Source: Ditylenchus dipsaci (Eukaryota; Nematoda; Chromadorea; Rhabditida; Anguinidae). From it: DNA of 64,000 nucleotides. The translations under genes were made by a program, and so were the position numbers. Below, piece after piece: positions 46,069-57,228 of the stretch. Numbering within the stretch: the stretch's first letter is position 1; each line of letters starts with the position of its first letter. Where the stretch lies: the NCBI GenBank assembly GCA_004194705.1, contig SADC01001184.1:682001-746000 (forward strand). Direction: 5' to 3'. Under the pieces are notes generated by a model. That model was not told the DNA's origin and made no database searches. It saw nothing but the letters and a program-made list of their open reading frames with translations.

Positions 46069-47994
46069 TCGCGTACTTTGTAACATTCTTTGTAATTTGT
46101 TGGATCACTGAACACTCATACATAATTAAGAAACAGCGGCAGACAGAGCTGGTGATCAGCACGAAAGACCACAACGTCACAGACACGAAAATAAAGACCA
46201 GCATTACTAAGCAGGTATTTTAAGATTTGAAAAATTGATTACAGTATAAAAACTGTTTTATATCAAAAACGTTTTTTTATCACTCGCATAAAATTTTCAA
46301 AAAGCTAGACATTTGGAGGAAGTAGTGCACACAGAAAACCTTCTTCTATTCATGTGTCTTTCCGCCAACACCTGCCAAAGTCAATAGTCACATAAGAGGT
46401 CAACACAAAGTGCGTTTAGAAAAAACACGGAAACAATCAACTCTCCGAAAATAAAAAGATAAAAGTACAGAATTGAAATTTAAAAAATGAAATCTGATTC
46501 ATCTTGAAATTGCATACAGTATTTCGGGAAAGCTTTAACAAAAATGAGTTTGCTTACTGAAAAACCCTACACCAATTTTATTTTGGTACAGTAAACCTTC
46601 GATATAGTATCAAACCATTCAAGTTTGTTTCCGTATACGGTCTGACACTTTTTTCATCCTAAATTTGTGAGGCATTTCGGCACTTTTTTTTTGGCCAGCC
46701 TAGTCTGAAACATTACAAGAATTCCAATTTTGCCAACTGTTGTTTAAAATTCTGATACTTTTGCTATGAAAATTTGCGAGTTTATCATTATAACCTCACT
46801 GGTTTCTGAAAAAAGAGTGATGTTATACCGACACTCGCAGGTCTTTTCAGCAAAACTGTTGCTATTTACAAAAATAACCGGCAAAATAGAAACTCTCGCG
46901 TTTTCTTTAAAGACAACTAGCAAAAGAATTTAAAATTTGGGGTGAAAGGGTTGGGATGATCTTTTTGTGGTAACTTTATATCGATACTCCACTGAATTGT
47001 AAATCTGCACGTGCTTTGAGTAAAAATCTTCATTGATGCTTTTCACAAAGTTTTGCAAAGAGCTTAAAATTTTGGTTTAAGAAATTTCAACTTTTAAGCA
47101 AATCTAAATTTTTTCATAGATATAAACAAGTTGCCTATGACAATGCGATTTATTAGTGAAAATAAATTTCAGACATTTTTTGGGATAAATTTTTTTAAAT
47201 AAATGTCAGACATTTTCACTTTTTAGACATTATTCAAACCAAATATTTTAGTAAGAGGCAAAACAGAAACACAAAACGAAGCTCCCAAACTGCTAAGACC
47301 TAAAATTATATAGTAAAGTTGGACAGTATCTCTGACTATATCTTCAATCAAAAGTAGATCCAAAGTCCACCTCATGTAGATGTCCCTGCTATTGTGCACG
47401 TGAAAGCAGCAGTTGTGTCAATGTCGGCAGAGCAATGTGCACTCACATTTGCATAGGACAGATAAATATATGCATGTATTGATTGCATCCACCCCAAATG
47501 TCCAATACGTAAACATGGTCTCTGCTCTGGTCTTTTGACCCTCCCATCTATCTTCTTTGGTGGTTATTATTATTGTTGCTTTTTCTGATGCTTCCCAACA
47601 GCAGTACTCAGGGCATTCTCAAATCTTTTGAATACACACGGACTTTGCACACCCTCTCTCACAACAGTACTCTTCTCCGCTTCCAATCATATCCAATCAT
47701 TAACTTTTATTGATGTGCACGTGAAGTTTTTGCCCCACACATGTGGTTTGAAAGATAGAGAGGGAAGGGAAAAGAACATCGGAAAAGATAACACAGAAGC
47801 AAGGAAATAGCAGAAATACATGAGTGCATCCAAACAATAGCAGCCATATTGTCCGCAAACCTCAAAAACAATTAATCAAAATGTTAGCAGATTTGAAGCA
47901 AAACAATTGTTTAGCTTTTAAGTGGCTAGATCACGATAGTGCTGCTAATGGTAGTCTGTTGGCTGCTAAACTAATGAGTTGTGTGATTGATTAA
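46069..47994 (+). CDS. Membrane-protein exons, family unknown
   Basis: Exon 46069-46214 (acceptor ATTTTTAG, phase 1 in, GTATTT donor, phase 0 out) encodes a hydrophobic segment (YFVTFFVICWI) followed by a polar, Lys/Thr-rich part (SYIIKKQRQTELVISTKDHN). A phase-0 exon at 47923-47994 (WLDHDSAANGSLLAAKLMSC) ending in TAA is a plausible 3' end. The upstream exon may be 44814-44873. The pogo-like element 46589-46994 sits in the intervening intron. The first exon is convincing, the link to the second less so. Confidence 0.42.
46589..46994. mobile_element. Pogo/Tigger-like MITE, diverged
   Basis: TA-flanked left end CAGTAAACCTTCGATATAGT, right end ATATCGATACTCCACTG; interior partly palindromic. 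Confidence 0.55.
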
Positions 47995-49879
47995 GCAGTG
48001 GAGAAAAATCGAAGTTTAGCACTAAAGATAAAATAGAAAAAGATATTTTCGCATGACAAAAACCACGTAATTCTTACATCATTTCAAGGCAGTTCAATAA
48101 GTTGGAAAATCCATAGGTTTATCGAGTACTCGAGATTTTCAAGTACTCGACTCGATACTCGAAACTCGTAAGGCATGTTAAAACCAAAAAAAGAAAATAT
48201 GTGGTCCACGAGCACATTTTCGATTATTTAATTCTGTAGTTCAAACTCAAAAATTTCGAATACTTGACTCCGTACTCGAAACTCGAAAATTTCGAGTCGA
48301 GTACTCGACTTGATATTCGAAAGTTTTCGAATAATACTCGAAATAACTCGAATACGATTACTCGACTCGACAACCCTAAAAATTTGTGTTATTAAAAAAT
48401 TAGTCGATCGATTAATTTGATTGACAAAACCATATGTATAGATCCAGTTAGATCTAGTATTTCAAATCATTTCCAAAATATGGGGAGTTAAAACCAACCG
48501 AAGAAGTACTGTCTTTCAAACCTGATTTACCTTGCAAAAGCATTTTTTTGATCAAAATAAGAATAATTTGAATTTTTCTGAAGTCTACAACTCCTCGGAC
48601 ACATACAACCCGAACAGGTCAATGACAGCCACACAGCCAAACTTAATTCAAGTCGATTTGCAAGTCAACTTTGACTTTGAATTCATTTGCTACTTACCGT
48701 ATTTCCTCTAAAGGCCGGCATGCCGGGTTTTTTTTCAACCTATTCTGAGGATGCCCGCTTATACCCCCTGCACAATGATCCGTTTTTCGTACGCATCCGC
48801 ACTTTAAAGCATAGTATAGAAAAGCAACGAAATTTATTTCGTATATGCATTTAAGTACGCGGACTACATGGCAAACTACATTAAATGCATATAAGAAAAA
48901 AATTCATTGCTTTTTCTACACTGTGCTTCAAATTGCGGATGCGGACGAAAAACGGATCGTTGTGTAGGGGTATATACCTACACATTTATTTCGTATATGC
49001 ATTTAATGTAGATCGCAATGTAGTCCGCGTTGCGGACTACTTAAATGCATATACGGAAACAAATCTAAAGCTTTTTCTATACTGTGCTTTTAAGTGTGGA
49101 TGCGGACGAAAAACGGATCATTGTGCACGTAAGGTTATGAGAGTCTAACGGCTTATATTTCAACCACACGAGCGATACATAAAAATTTTCAGCCAGCCAA
49201 TACAATCAACCTTCCTTCGCAAGGATCTCTTCTGATTTTACCAATCGTTTTTGAAAAACCTAAGATTTTTATGTAAAATACGGTCCCCTTAATGAAAACA
49301 GAGAGCCGTAAAATCGAATTAAAAAAATGAAAAATCTTAGATTTACGAAAAGCGTCAGTACACTTGGAATCCTTGATACTTTTTGTCACCAGGTTGGACT
49401 CTAGGCAGGGAAGAACTTTTTGGGGCCGGAGGGTATTGAATCGAAGGTTTTCTGTATGAAAATTCCAAGATAATTTTGATTTTCTTCAGTTTTTCAAACA
49501 CTGGAAAGTTAATGGTATTCGGGTGTCGCCTTATTAGAGCATGCCGACTTATTAGAGAAAATACAGCATGACTTTTACAAGTTTGTCGGCACAAAATATG
49601 CTACTATTTTGCTTCTCTTTTTCTGCACAAAACACAAGAAATAATACATTTGCACTACAGTAGGGTTTAATTGAACTGATAGAGTAGGTTTTGTCTGCTC
49701 TTTCTGCTGTCTACTATCCATCCTTCTTATGTAGTGATACTTTGGACCTTCTCCGCTTAGAAACAATAATTCCTGGTTTTTTACGGTGGGCAGAAGTAAA
49801 ATGCAACCGAAAAAAATTGGGCAAATAAAAAGCGGTATAGACGACTAATTGAAAAGATAGTCAAAAATGTTGCTAACCC

Positions 49880-49935
49880 GTTTTCCGCTCTTTCTTGCCG
49901 TCGACTTCAAAGTCCATCTTGAAAAATGAGACTTA
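49880..49935 (-). CDS. Candidate first exon of a short basic protein
   Basis: On the minus strand, TTCAAGATGGACTTTGAAG opens a frame MDFEVDGKKERKTG with a GTTAGC donor. An acceptor ~130 bases on (AAAAACCAG) continues in phase as IIVSKRRRSKVSLHKKDG then stop, about 33 residues. Too short to be sure. Confidence 0.22.
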
Positions 49936-51508
49936 ATCATTGAGTCCAACTACAAATTGTTGAATTGAAGTGACAGATTAGATTAGGTTGACAGAAAGAG
50001 AAGACCGACATTGTTCATGGTGATGCCAAAAAATTTCAAGGAAAAATCATGCGGCAACCCCGATTTTTTCATGATAAAAATCGGATTGTAAACTCTCACT
50101 AACGCAAGTGATTAAAAGAATGCAAAAAAATTTAATTGTCAACAAAAAAGATTGGTGAAGTTTGGTGGTGGAATTTTTTAATCACCTTGTGGATCACACA
50201 CTCATTTGATAGTTGCAGCAAATTAGTCAAAGAACGGTTGGAAGGCAATTGGATTCTTAAAAAAACATTTAAACTTAATTGATTTGAGCGAAACCGATAA
50301 ATTAATGCTCCGTCTTGTTCCCTTTTTACTATCAACAATGATATTAATAAAGTTGGTGTTGTTTTAGTGTTGAAACCACAGGGAGAGCACACACCCCAAA
50401 TAACTTGTTTGGCTTAGCGCAGTCAAAAGCATTGCAAGTATGCGCCCATTCTTCTCTACATTACACTAGATTATAGAAGTGGAGTATACCATAGTAGAGC
50501 ACGTGAAAATCATTAGTGGATTGAGAAAAATAAAAAAGGGGACAAAGTCTATGCAAGCTGTTATCATTTTCGTCAATTTTAGGATGTACCAAGGAGAGAC
50601 CGCAAAGAGTAATAACAAAGATACTTCTAACATGAACGCCGTTAGAGAATTCGAAAGCTGTATTTTAGTTTTTATCGGAGTTAATTGTTGAGTAGAAAGA
50701 AGCACAAAGAATATTTTCCCAAAAGCAATAATGCTAAACAATTTAAGTGATTAGCAATAAAAGTTGAAGTGTTCTCTGCTTTGAATAAAAAAATTCGAAA
50801 AATAGAGTGTGGAAAACATACAAGGTACCAAATAAAAACCCCAATTTTATCGAATTTTTTACAACTTTAAGAGACATAAAAAACCTGCACCAAAATATAC
50901 AAGGCTTTGCCACCTATTTTTGTCCAATTTCTGAAAATTTAATCAACGAGAATCACTAACTTCTTTTAAAGTCAAATTTTAAAACTAACTTTTTGGCCAA
51001 TTACATAGCGGATCTGATATTTATGACTAATAATATTTTTTCATGTTTACTATGTTTGCCATCATAAGCTTTGACACTTGAGAGAGAGAAAAATTCAAAA
51101 TTTTGCTTTTGTAGCCCCTCAAAAAATTTTTGAACTCTGTCAAATTTATAAATTCAAATTTTTCTTTTTGACTTTGATATTGATTCAATATAGCTTTGCA
51201 GCTATTATAAGTGACTGCAAGGTCTTATGGCTCTTTTAGTTCCTCCCCTCCCCATACTCGGATTTTTTCGAAAGTGACCAAAATAACCTTGAGACTCATT
51301 TTCTATGCTCAACACGATGAAAGAGACATATCTTAACATTTTCTAAATAAAAAAAAATTAATTTTTTTAAAAATTTTGCCTTCCACCCGTCAGGCAAAAA
51401 TGGTTTTTTAGGGTATTTTTCACCCATTTTTAGCCTTTTTCAAGTCAAATGAAGGTGAAAATGATAGATTTTGAACAGGTTTTTACTTTCTGGGGCCTAC
51501 GGCATATA

Positions 51509-51654
51509 CAGTCAACTCCCTCCATAGTGCACACCCAATTGACCGGGTTACTATGGAGAAGTTGACTGTATGGTGGCCAAACACATCGGAACCGGGTGTG
51601 CACTATGGCGGGGTGTACACTATGGCGGGTGTACACTATGGAGGGAGTTGACTG
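51509..51654. mobile_element. Pogo-like MITE, 146 bases
   Basis: TA-flanked ends CAGTCAACTCCCTCCATAGT and the inverse ACTATGGAGGGAGTTGACTG. GTGTACACTATGGCGG is tandemly repeated at the right. Confidence 0.75.
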
Positions 51655-52895
51655 TAGAAACTTAGGTATGCGTATGTTTTTATGCATGCAGAGTCACTTT
51701 AGAGTGATTTGTGTCTCAGGTATGTGGGTGTGCGCATCTCAACTCCAAGCAACCAAGCTCCCGAAGGGGACGCAGGGGGCTCGGTTGGTTAGAGATGCGC
51801 GCACAGACTTCCCTTAGACATAATTCCGAGCAAGACTATTGATCAAAAATGCATTCAAAGAGTCTTTTTGCCCAGCTCTAGCAAGAAAATGTGATTAATC
51901 ACCCAAAAATGACCCAAAAATACCCTAAAAGGACCTTTTTCCCTAACGGGTGGGAGACAATTTTTTTGTCAAAATTCAAAATTTTTTAATCAGAAATGTT
52001 AAGTTATGTCTCGTTCATCGTGCTGAGCAGAAAAAATGAGTTCATGAGGTTATTTTAGGTCACTTTTCAAAAAATCCGATTATGGGGGGAACTATAAAAG
52101 TTCCGTCTTATTTAGGTCGAAAAAAAAATTGAACTTAAAAATTTGGCAGGAATTCAAAATTTTTGAAATGTAAGGGGGACCAAGGTAACTTCGAGAAAAT
52201 TTTTTTTCAAATCATAAATCTGATGATGGCGAAAATAGTGAACATGAAAAATATTATTAGTCATAACACAAAAAACCATATTAAAAAGCATAAATCAGAA
52301 AAAAGCCATCCATCTTTGAAAGAGTCGCTGTGAGAATTCGGCTCTTTATGGGCATTGTACTCTAGCGAGGAGCCCGGTTTTGCGATAGTTGTGCTCAGGA
52401 GGTCTGAAAACTCACAGATAGTCAAACGTTACAGTCAGGAATTCTCGTGTTAAAAAATTGGGATAAAAAAAGAAAGAATCCGCCAAGAATCGTGACTCGA
52501 ATTTGAGTGGGGTGGATAAGCTGGGAACCAATGGGAGCATCACCTCCGCACTCCGCACTTCCGCGCAAATCTTCACTCCCGCGGTGCGGCGCCAGCGTGC
52601 ACACAATCAGGCGACTGGAGCGGGAGTGCGGCTTTTTTGGAGCCGCACTCCCGCGCTCTTTCATTCTGAGTGAGGCGATTTTTCATTTGGAGTGCGGCGC
52701 ATCATAGTTGTTTCATTTTATTTTTCTCTTTTCGGTGCTTAATTTATTTTTGAGCACAGTTTTGGATCCTAATTGAAATTTTTTCTTGCACCTGTTTCAT
52801 GCAAGAATCTTTACTCAGACTGTGTTGTGCTATGTATTGCGGAGAGTGTGGTTTGACGCTTTATTTCACCTTGATATTTTTAGGCTGCCTTCAGA

Positions 52896-53609
52896 AATGT
52901 CGATTTACCAAGCTGCTGCAATGGAACCTGTTACTACGATGGAACATGTTGCCACGATGGTATTTTACTGGCGGGACGATTTCCAAGGTGATATTGTTTG
53001 TTGCAGTGTGTTGTTATTAGTGCTTTTTTGCAGAAAACCAGGAAGCAAGAGGAAGAAGAGCGTGCGAGTTAGCTTATTGCTCTGGTGCGAGATGAGCTTC
53101 TTCTCTACGACATGTCCAATGCCAACTACAAGAACAACTCACGCAAGGTGCTTGTCTGGGGAGGTATCGCTACGAAATGTGGCTTCAAAGTGGAGATACA
53201 GTCCTGATCGAAAACCTATGTTTAAGCAGAATTAGTTTTCAGATGGAAGGAAGGCGATGTCGGTATGGAAGAATCTGCGCTCATCGTACAAGAAAAACAA
53301 TGACAAGATCTACCGAGTGGAAGTGCTTCAGAGCCGAAAAACAGAAGTGGGTACGCTTGCAGAAATGGATTTTTGAGAACACATCGAAGTCCATCGCCCA
53401 TCGTCTACTCTCGTTAGTGTCCGCAATTTGTCATCGATGAGAACATTTTTCTTCATTTTGTTTTGTGGAATTTTGTTTTTTTTACCTTTTTTTTTTTTCA
53501 GGCGTCCAAGCGTGAGTCGCATCCATCCTTTCGCATTGTCCCATTGAGCGAAGAAAGCGCGCGTACTGAAAGTTTGATCGAAGATGTAGAGATGAAGAAA
53601 AGAAGATGA
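52896..53609 (+). pseudogene. MADF-domain (Myb/SANT-like) gene, frame broken
   Basis: Start MSIYQAAAMEPV at 52896, a short intron at 52988-53033, then LIALVRDELLLYDMSNANYK, VLVWGGIATKCGFKVEIQ and, after a possible intron ending at 53243, VWKNLRSSYKKNNDK: the ordered hallmarks of a MADF DNA-binding domain. A last exon from about 53504 (ASKRESHPSFRIVPLSEES) ends in TGA. The pieces lie in different frames: a stop precedes LIALV, and a shift lies between the domain halves and after the Trp-rich helix. Either this is a decayed copy, since MADF proteins are common as large families and in Harbinger-type transposons, or the consensus has indels. Confidence 0.5.
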
Positions 53610-53614
53610 CCTTG

Positions 53615-53970
53615 TATCGAAATTTTTTGTTAAGCTGTATCGAATTGTCCTTTTTAAGGATGTATCGAATTGTCCTTTTTAAGGACTTGTATCGAATGTC
53701 CCTTTTCGGACTTGTATCGAATTTTTCAGGACTTGTATCGAATTGTCCCTTGTATCGAATCGGTCGTTGTATCGAATCGACCGGCTCCGTTTGTGTTAGG
53801 CTAACGGTAAACTAACACTTACACCTATCACTAACCTAACGTTGGTTAGGTTAACTTAACCTAACACACTATGTTAGTGTTATGTAGGGTAGTTTGAAAT
53901 GTTAGTGTTAGTGTTATGTTAGTGTTAGGCTAACACTAACATGGTTAGTGTTAGTTATGAAAACACTGAC
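53615..53970. repeat. TTGTATCGAATTGTCC and GTTAGTGTTA tandem repeats
   Basis: 53615-53785 holds about ten units of TTGTATCGAATTGTCC with TTTTTAAGGA spacers; 53800-53965 holds GTTAGTGTTA and its inverse TAACACTAAC, making overlapping hairpins. Confidence 0.65.
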
Positions 53971-55110
53971 GGCAATGGCCCTTTAATGCAACAACCTATG
54001 CCCAGCTATGCCCGGCAACGGGCATAGCTGCGCCCGTTGGGCGCTACGTTGCACTGTGATAGTTTTCTAAATGCAAGAAAAATTTTTAAGTAGATAAAAA
54101 ACTTCAGATACATAAAAAAAACTTGAACTTTTCAAGAAAGGTAGTACATGGCTATACGAAGTTTGGAAATAAAACATTTCCGTAAGAAAGTTTCCTAAGA
54201 ATGAAATTTCGTAAAAATTTTTGTAAAAGCTTTTTGAGAGGCAATTTTCGTAAGAAATTTTAAGGAACAGTTAAAAATCATCACTGATCCGCAGAATTAT
54301 CAAAACGGTGAAATTTCCTTACCGAAATTTGGTCTTACAAAATTTGCGTCTACTAAAACATTTTTTCGGGAAAGTATATAAAAGTTGAATTTAATAGTCT
54401 TCATATCCGTAAAACTAATATCTCAAAATGTGCGGTCTTAGTAAATGACAGCTAAGAAGAACTGTGAAGCTCTGCTGTACCACTTATGATAATAACATAT
54501 TTTCATTTTTAGCTGAATAAAGTCTAAGTGAAAAATCTAACATGCAATTTCTACACTACTTAAAAAGTAAAAGAAAACAGAAGCTTCAGACCACTTGAAG
54601 TTTAAAAAAGTTGCATGCTTCTAATAGTAACCCTATTAAAAGAAATACGATTTTCGTTTATTCCTGAGAACTTAAGTTCGTGTTCGCAATTTCGGCTACG
54701 TAAACACCCTTGATCCGAACTTTAACTCGAACACGAACTCGAAGGTGTTCACGTACTTCGAGTTCAAGTTCGAGGTCAAAATTGAAGGTGTTCATGTGTA
54801 TAACTTGGACTCCTACTTTAGTTAACCCCTAAATAAGCGACTTTCAGTAGCCTTTGGCCACTCTGGGGTAGGATTCCGAGTTATATAAGTAATCCACTTG
54901 AATACGTTCATATATTTGACTACCAATGAAAATTTTGATACTTATCGGTCATCTCCCGTCATTCTTAAATCTTAATTTTTCTATCCAGAACAGTATATCT
55001 TAATTAGCCGCTATGTCTTAAGTATATAAGTGTAATAGCGCGGATTTAAGGAGGGTGAATGATTTATGATGAATGATTTATGGAGGGGGTTTATGGAGGA
55101 GGGGGGGGGG
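53971..55110. other. Stretch with no supported gene
   Basis: 54660-54800 is a small palindrome of GTTCGAGTT-like words related to the interior of 27799-28192. The rest is AT-rich without structure. Confidence 0.4.
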
Positions 55111-55117
55111 TTTCTAC

Positions 55118-57152
55118 AGGGTGAACCAAAAAAACCCCTGAACTTTGACGGCGCCGTAAGGCCAGTTTCAATCATGACTTTGCTGCCAATGATATGTCAT
55201 TTTGTAGCCCCAACAATGCTCTAACGATATGTATATAAACATTGAAAAACGGAAAAAAAATATTATTGATAAATAATCAGAACAAAATCCTTAACCTCGA
55301 TTTCAAATTTTCAATTTTGTTGAAGTAACATGTGGTCAAAACACTGATTGAGTTTAAACTGCTGTAACGATATCTTCACACTTTGTTGTAGCGCAACTCA
55401 AGAGCTACAAAGCCCACTTTACAGAAAAAAATTAAAAATGTTGAAATATGGTTTTTTGAAAAAAATCAAGAATAACCAAATACCGGTTTTTCCAAATTTT
55501 TTCGAATTTCAGTCATTTTTTAACGTGGTTGCTTTTTTTCAAAAGGTCATATATCATCACTTAAATTTTAATTTTTTCCTCTAAAGTGTGTTTTGTAGCT
55601 TTTGAGCTGCGCTACGACGTAGTGTTAAGATGTTGTTACAGCGCTAAAAATTTTATCAAACTTTTGATCAGTGAAGTGATAAAAAAGATCATCTTAACGT
55701 TTTAAAATGACTTCACGAGTGTTAGGAGCCAAATGCTGAGTTTTTTAAAAGAATCCACAAAAGTTTTATACACCAGTCGAAAGAAGAAGAAAAGGCTACA
55801 AAATCATGTGTTTGGAATATTATTGAGAGATAATTTTAATTATTAAAAATTCACCGATAAGCCCAGTTACTTCAACAAAAAATGAAAAACTGAAAGTTTG
55901 AAATCGAGGTTAAGGTTTTTGTTCTGATTATTTATCAATAATATTTTTTTTCAGTTTTTTCAATGTTTATATACATATCGTTAGAGCATTGTTGGGGCTA
56001 CAAAATGACATATCATTGGCAGCAAAGTCATGATTGAAACTGGCCTTACGGCGCCGTCAAAGTTCAGGGGTGGTAGTAACAATCAACGGATAATTTCTAC
56101 AATAAGTCTAACACAGGGATGGAAAGAGTATTTTCTTAAAAAAAATTGTACACTTAGAAATCACAGAAGCTCTTTTTCAAAGTTTTATGTTGAAATCCAG
56201 AGTATAGCTTTCCCCAGATAGATTTTTTTTTGGAATACTGATTTAAAGGGGGGGACACTTGGGGGGGGGGGGGGAGGGTGATTGAGAAATGGGTTTGTCA
56301 ACCTGATGAAAAACCCATTAATGGGTTGCAAAAAGATTTTTAATATAATATTATTTACGTGATTTTACGATGGATTTCACTACATTATTCGACAATATTT
56401 AGTGAAGCCCATCATAAAATCACATAAATAATTTTATATTCAAAATTTTTGCAACCCGTCAATGAGTTTTTCCTTAGGCTGACAAACCCATTTCTCAACC
56501 CCCCCCCCCAAGTGTCACCCCCCCCCCTTTAATGATTGCTAAGCATTTTCTCTGTGCTGAAACGATGAAAAAAATTTATTTTTAATGATTTTCGAAAAAG
56601 AAATTTAATGCAGCAAAAACACCACTAAAAGACTGCTTTTTTAAACAAAACTTCTTTTTAGTAGTATAGTACACATATTCAAACGTATTCAAGTGTTTTT
56701 GGATAGTAATCGATTTTAAAATACATAAAAAATATTTTTATCCGCGGATTTATCCTGCTCCCGACCAGGCGAAGGATAAAATCCGCGGATACGGATAAAT
56801 ATCCGTGGATATTTTATTGTTACTACGGATTTTATCCGTGGATAAATATCCGCGGATATTTATCCGCAGATACGGATAAATCCGCGGATTTTATCCGCGG
56901 ATTTTATCCGCGGATATTTGATTGTTACTACGGATATTATCCGCGGATATTTATCCGTATCCGCGGATTTTTTGATTGTTACTACCGATTATCCGTATCC
57001 GCGGATTTTATCCGAGGATACGGATTTATCCGCGGATTTTTTGATTGTTACTACCGATTATCCGTATCCGCGGATTTTATCCGAGGATACGGATTTATCC
57101 GCGGATATTTTGATTGTTACTACCACCCCAGTGGTTTTTTTCGGTTCACCAT
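55118..57152. mobile_element. Composite foldback element with CTACAGGGTGAACC ends
   Basis: Ends CTACAGGGTGAACCAAAAAA and its approximate inverse at 57122-57152. Inside, 55135-55440 pairs with 55580-56075 (for example GACGGCGCCGTAAGGCCAGT); a second foldback 56245-56535 has ends AAGGGGGGGACACTTGGGG; and 56740-57120 is a block of ATCCGCGGAT-type repeats. No transposase frame. Confidence 0.5.
56740..57120. repeat. Palindromic ATCCGCGGAT satellite-like block
   Basis: Many ATCCGCGGAT / ATCCGTATCCGCGGAT words; at the right, two to three units of about 69 bases containing TTTGATTGTTACTACCGATT, which keep one frame open (56918-57160). Confidence 0.7.
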
Positions 57153-57228
57153 GTAGATAAATATGCTTCTGCTATTAACATTCAAAATTAGAAAAATGTG
57201 GCAGTTTTTACTAGGGTGTATATCTTAA

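Larger units (their letters stand above)
47995..52895. other. 4.9-kb gap, mostly repeats
   Basis: 48110-48380: repeated ACTCGA/TCGAGT words forming hairpins. 48698-49567: element with CCGTATTTCCTCTAA ends and internal copies of TTTCGTATATGCATTTAA and TGCGGACGAAAAACGGATC. 50990-52290: foldback with arms of several hundred bases around the pogo-like copy at 51509-51654. 52500-52710: G+C-rich hairpins built from GAGTGCGGC. A possible exon at 48580-48700 (SEVYNSSDTYNPNRS) is too weak to call. Confidence 0.45.

Noticed and set aside
55348..55584. 78-codon frame inside 55118-57152
   Set aside because: It is one arm of the foldback and has no domain or splice context.
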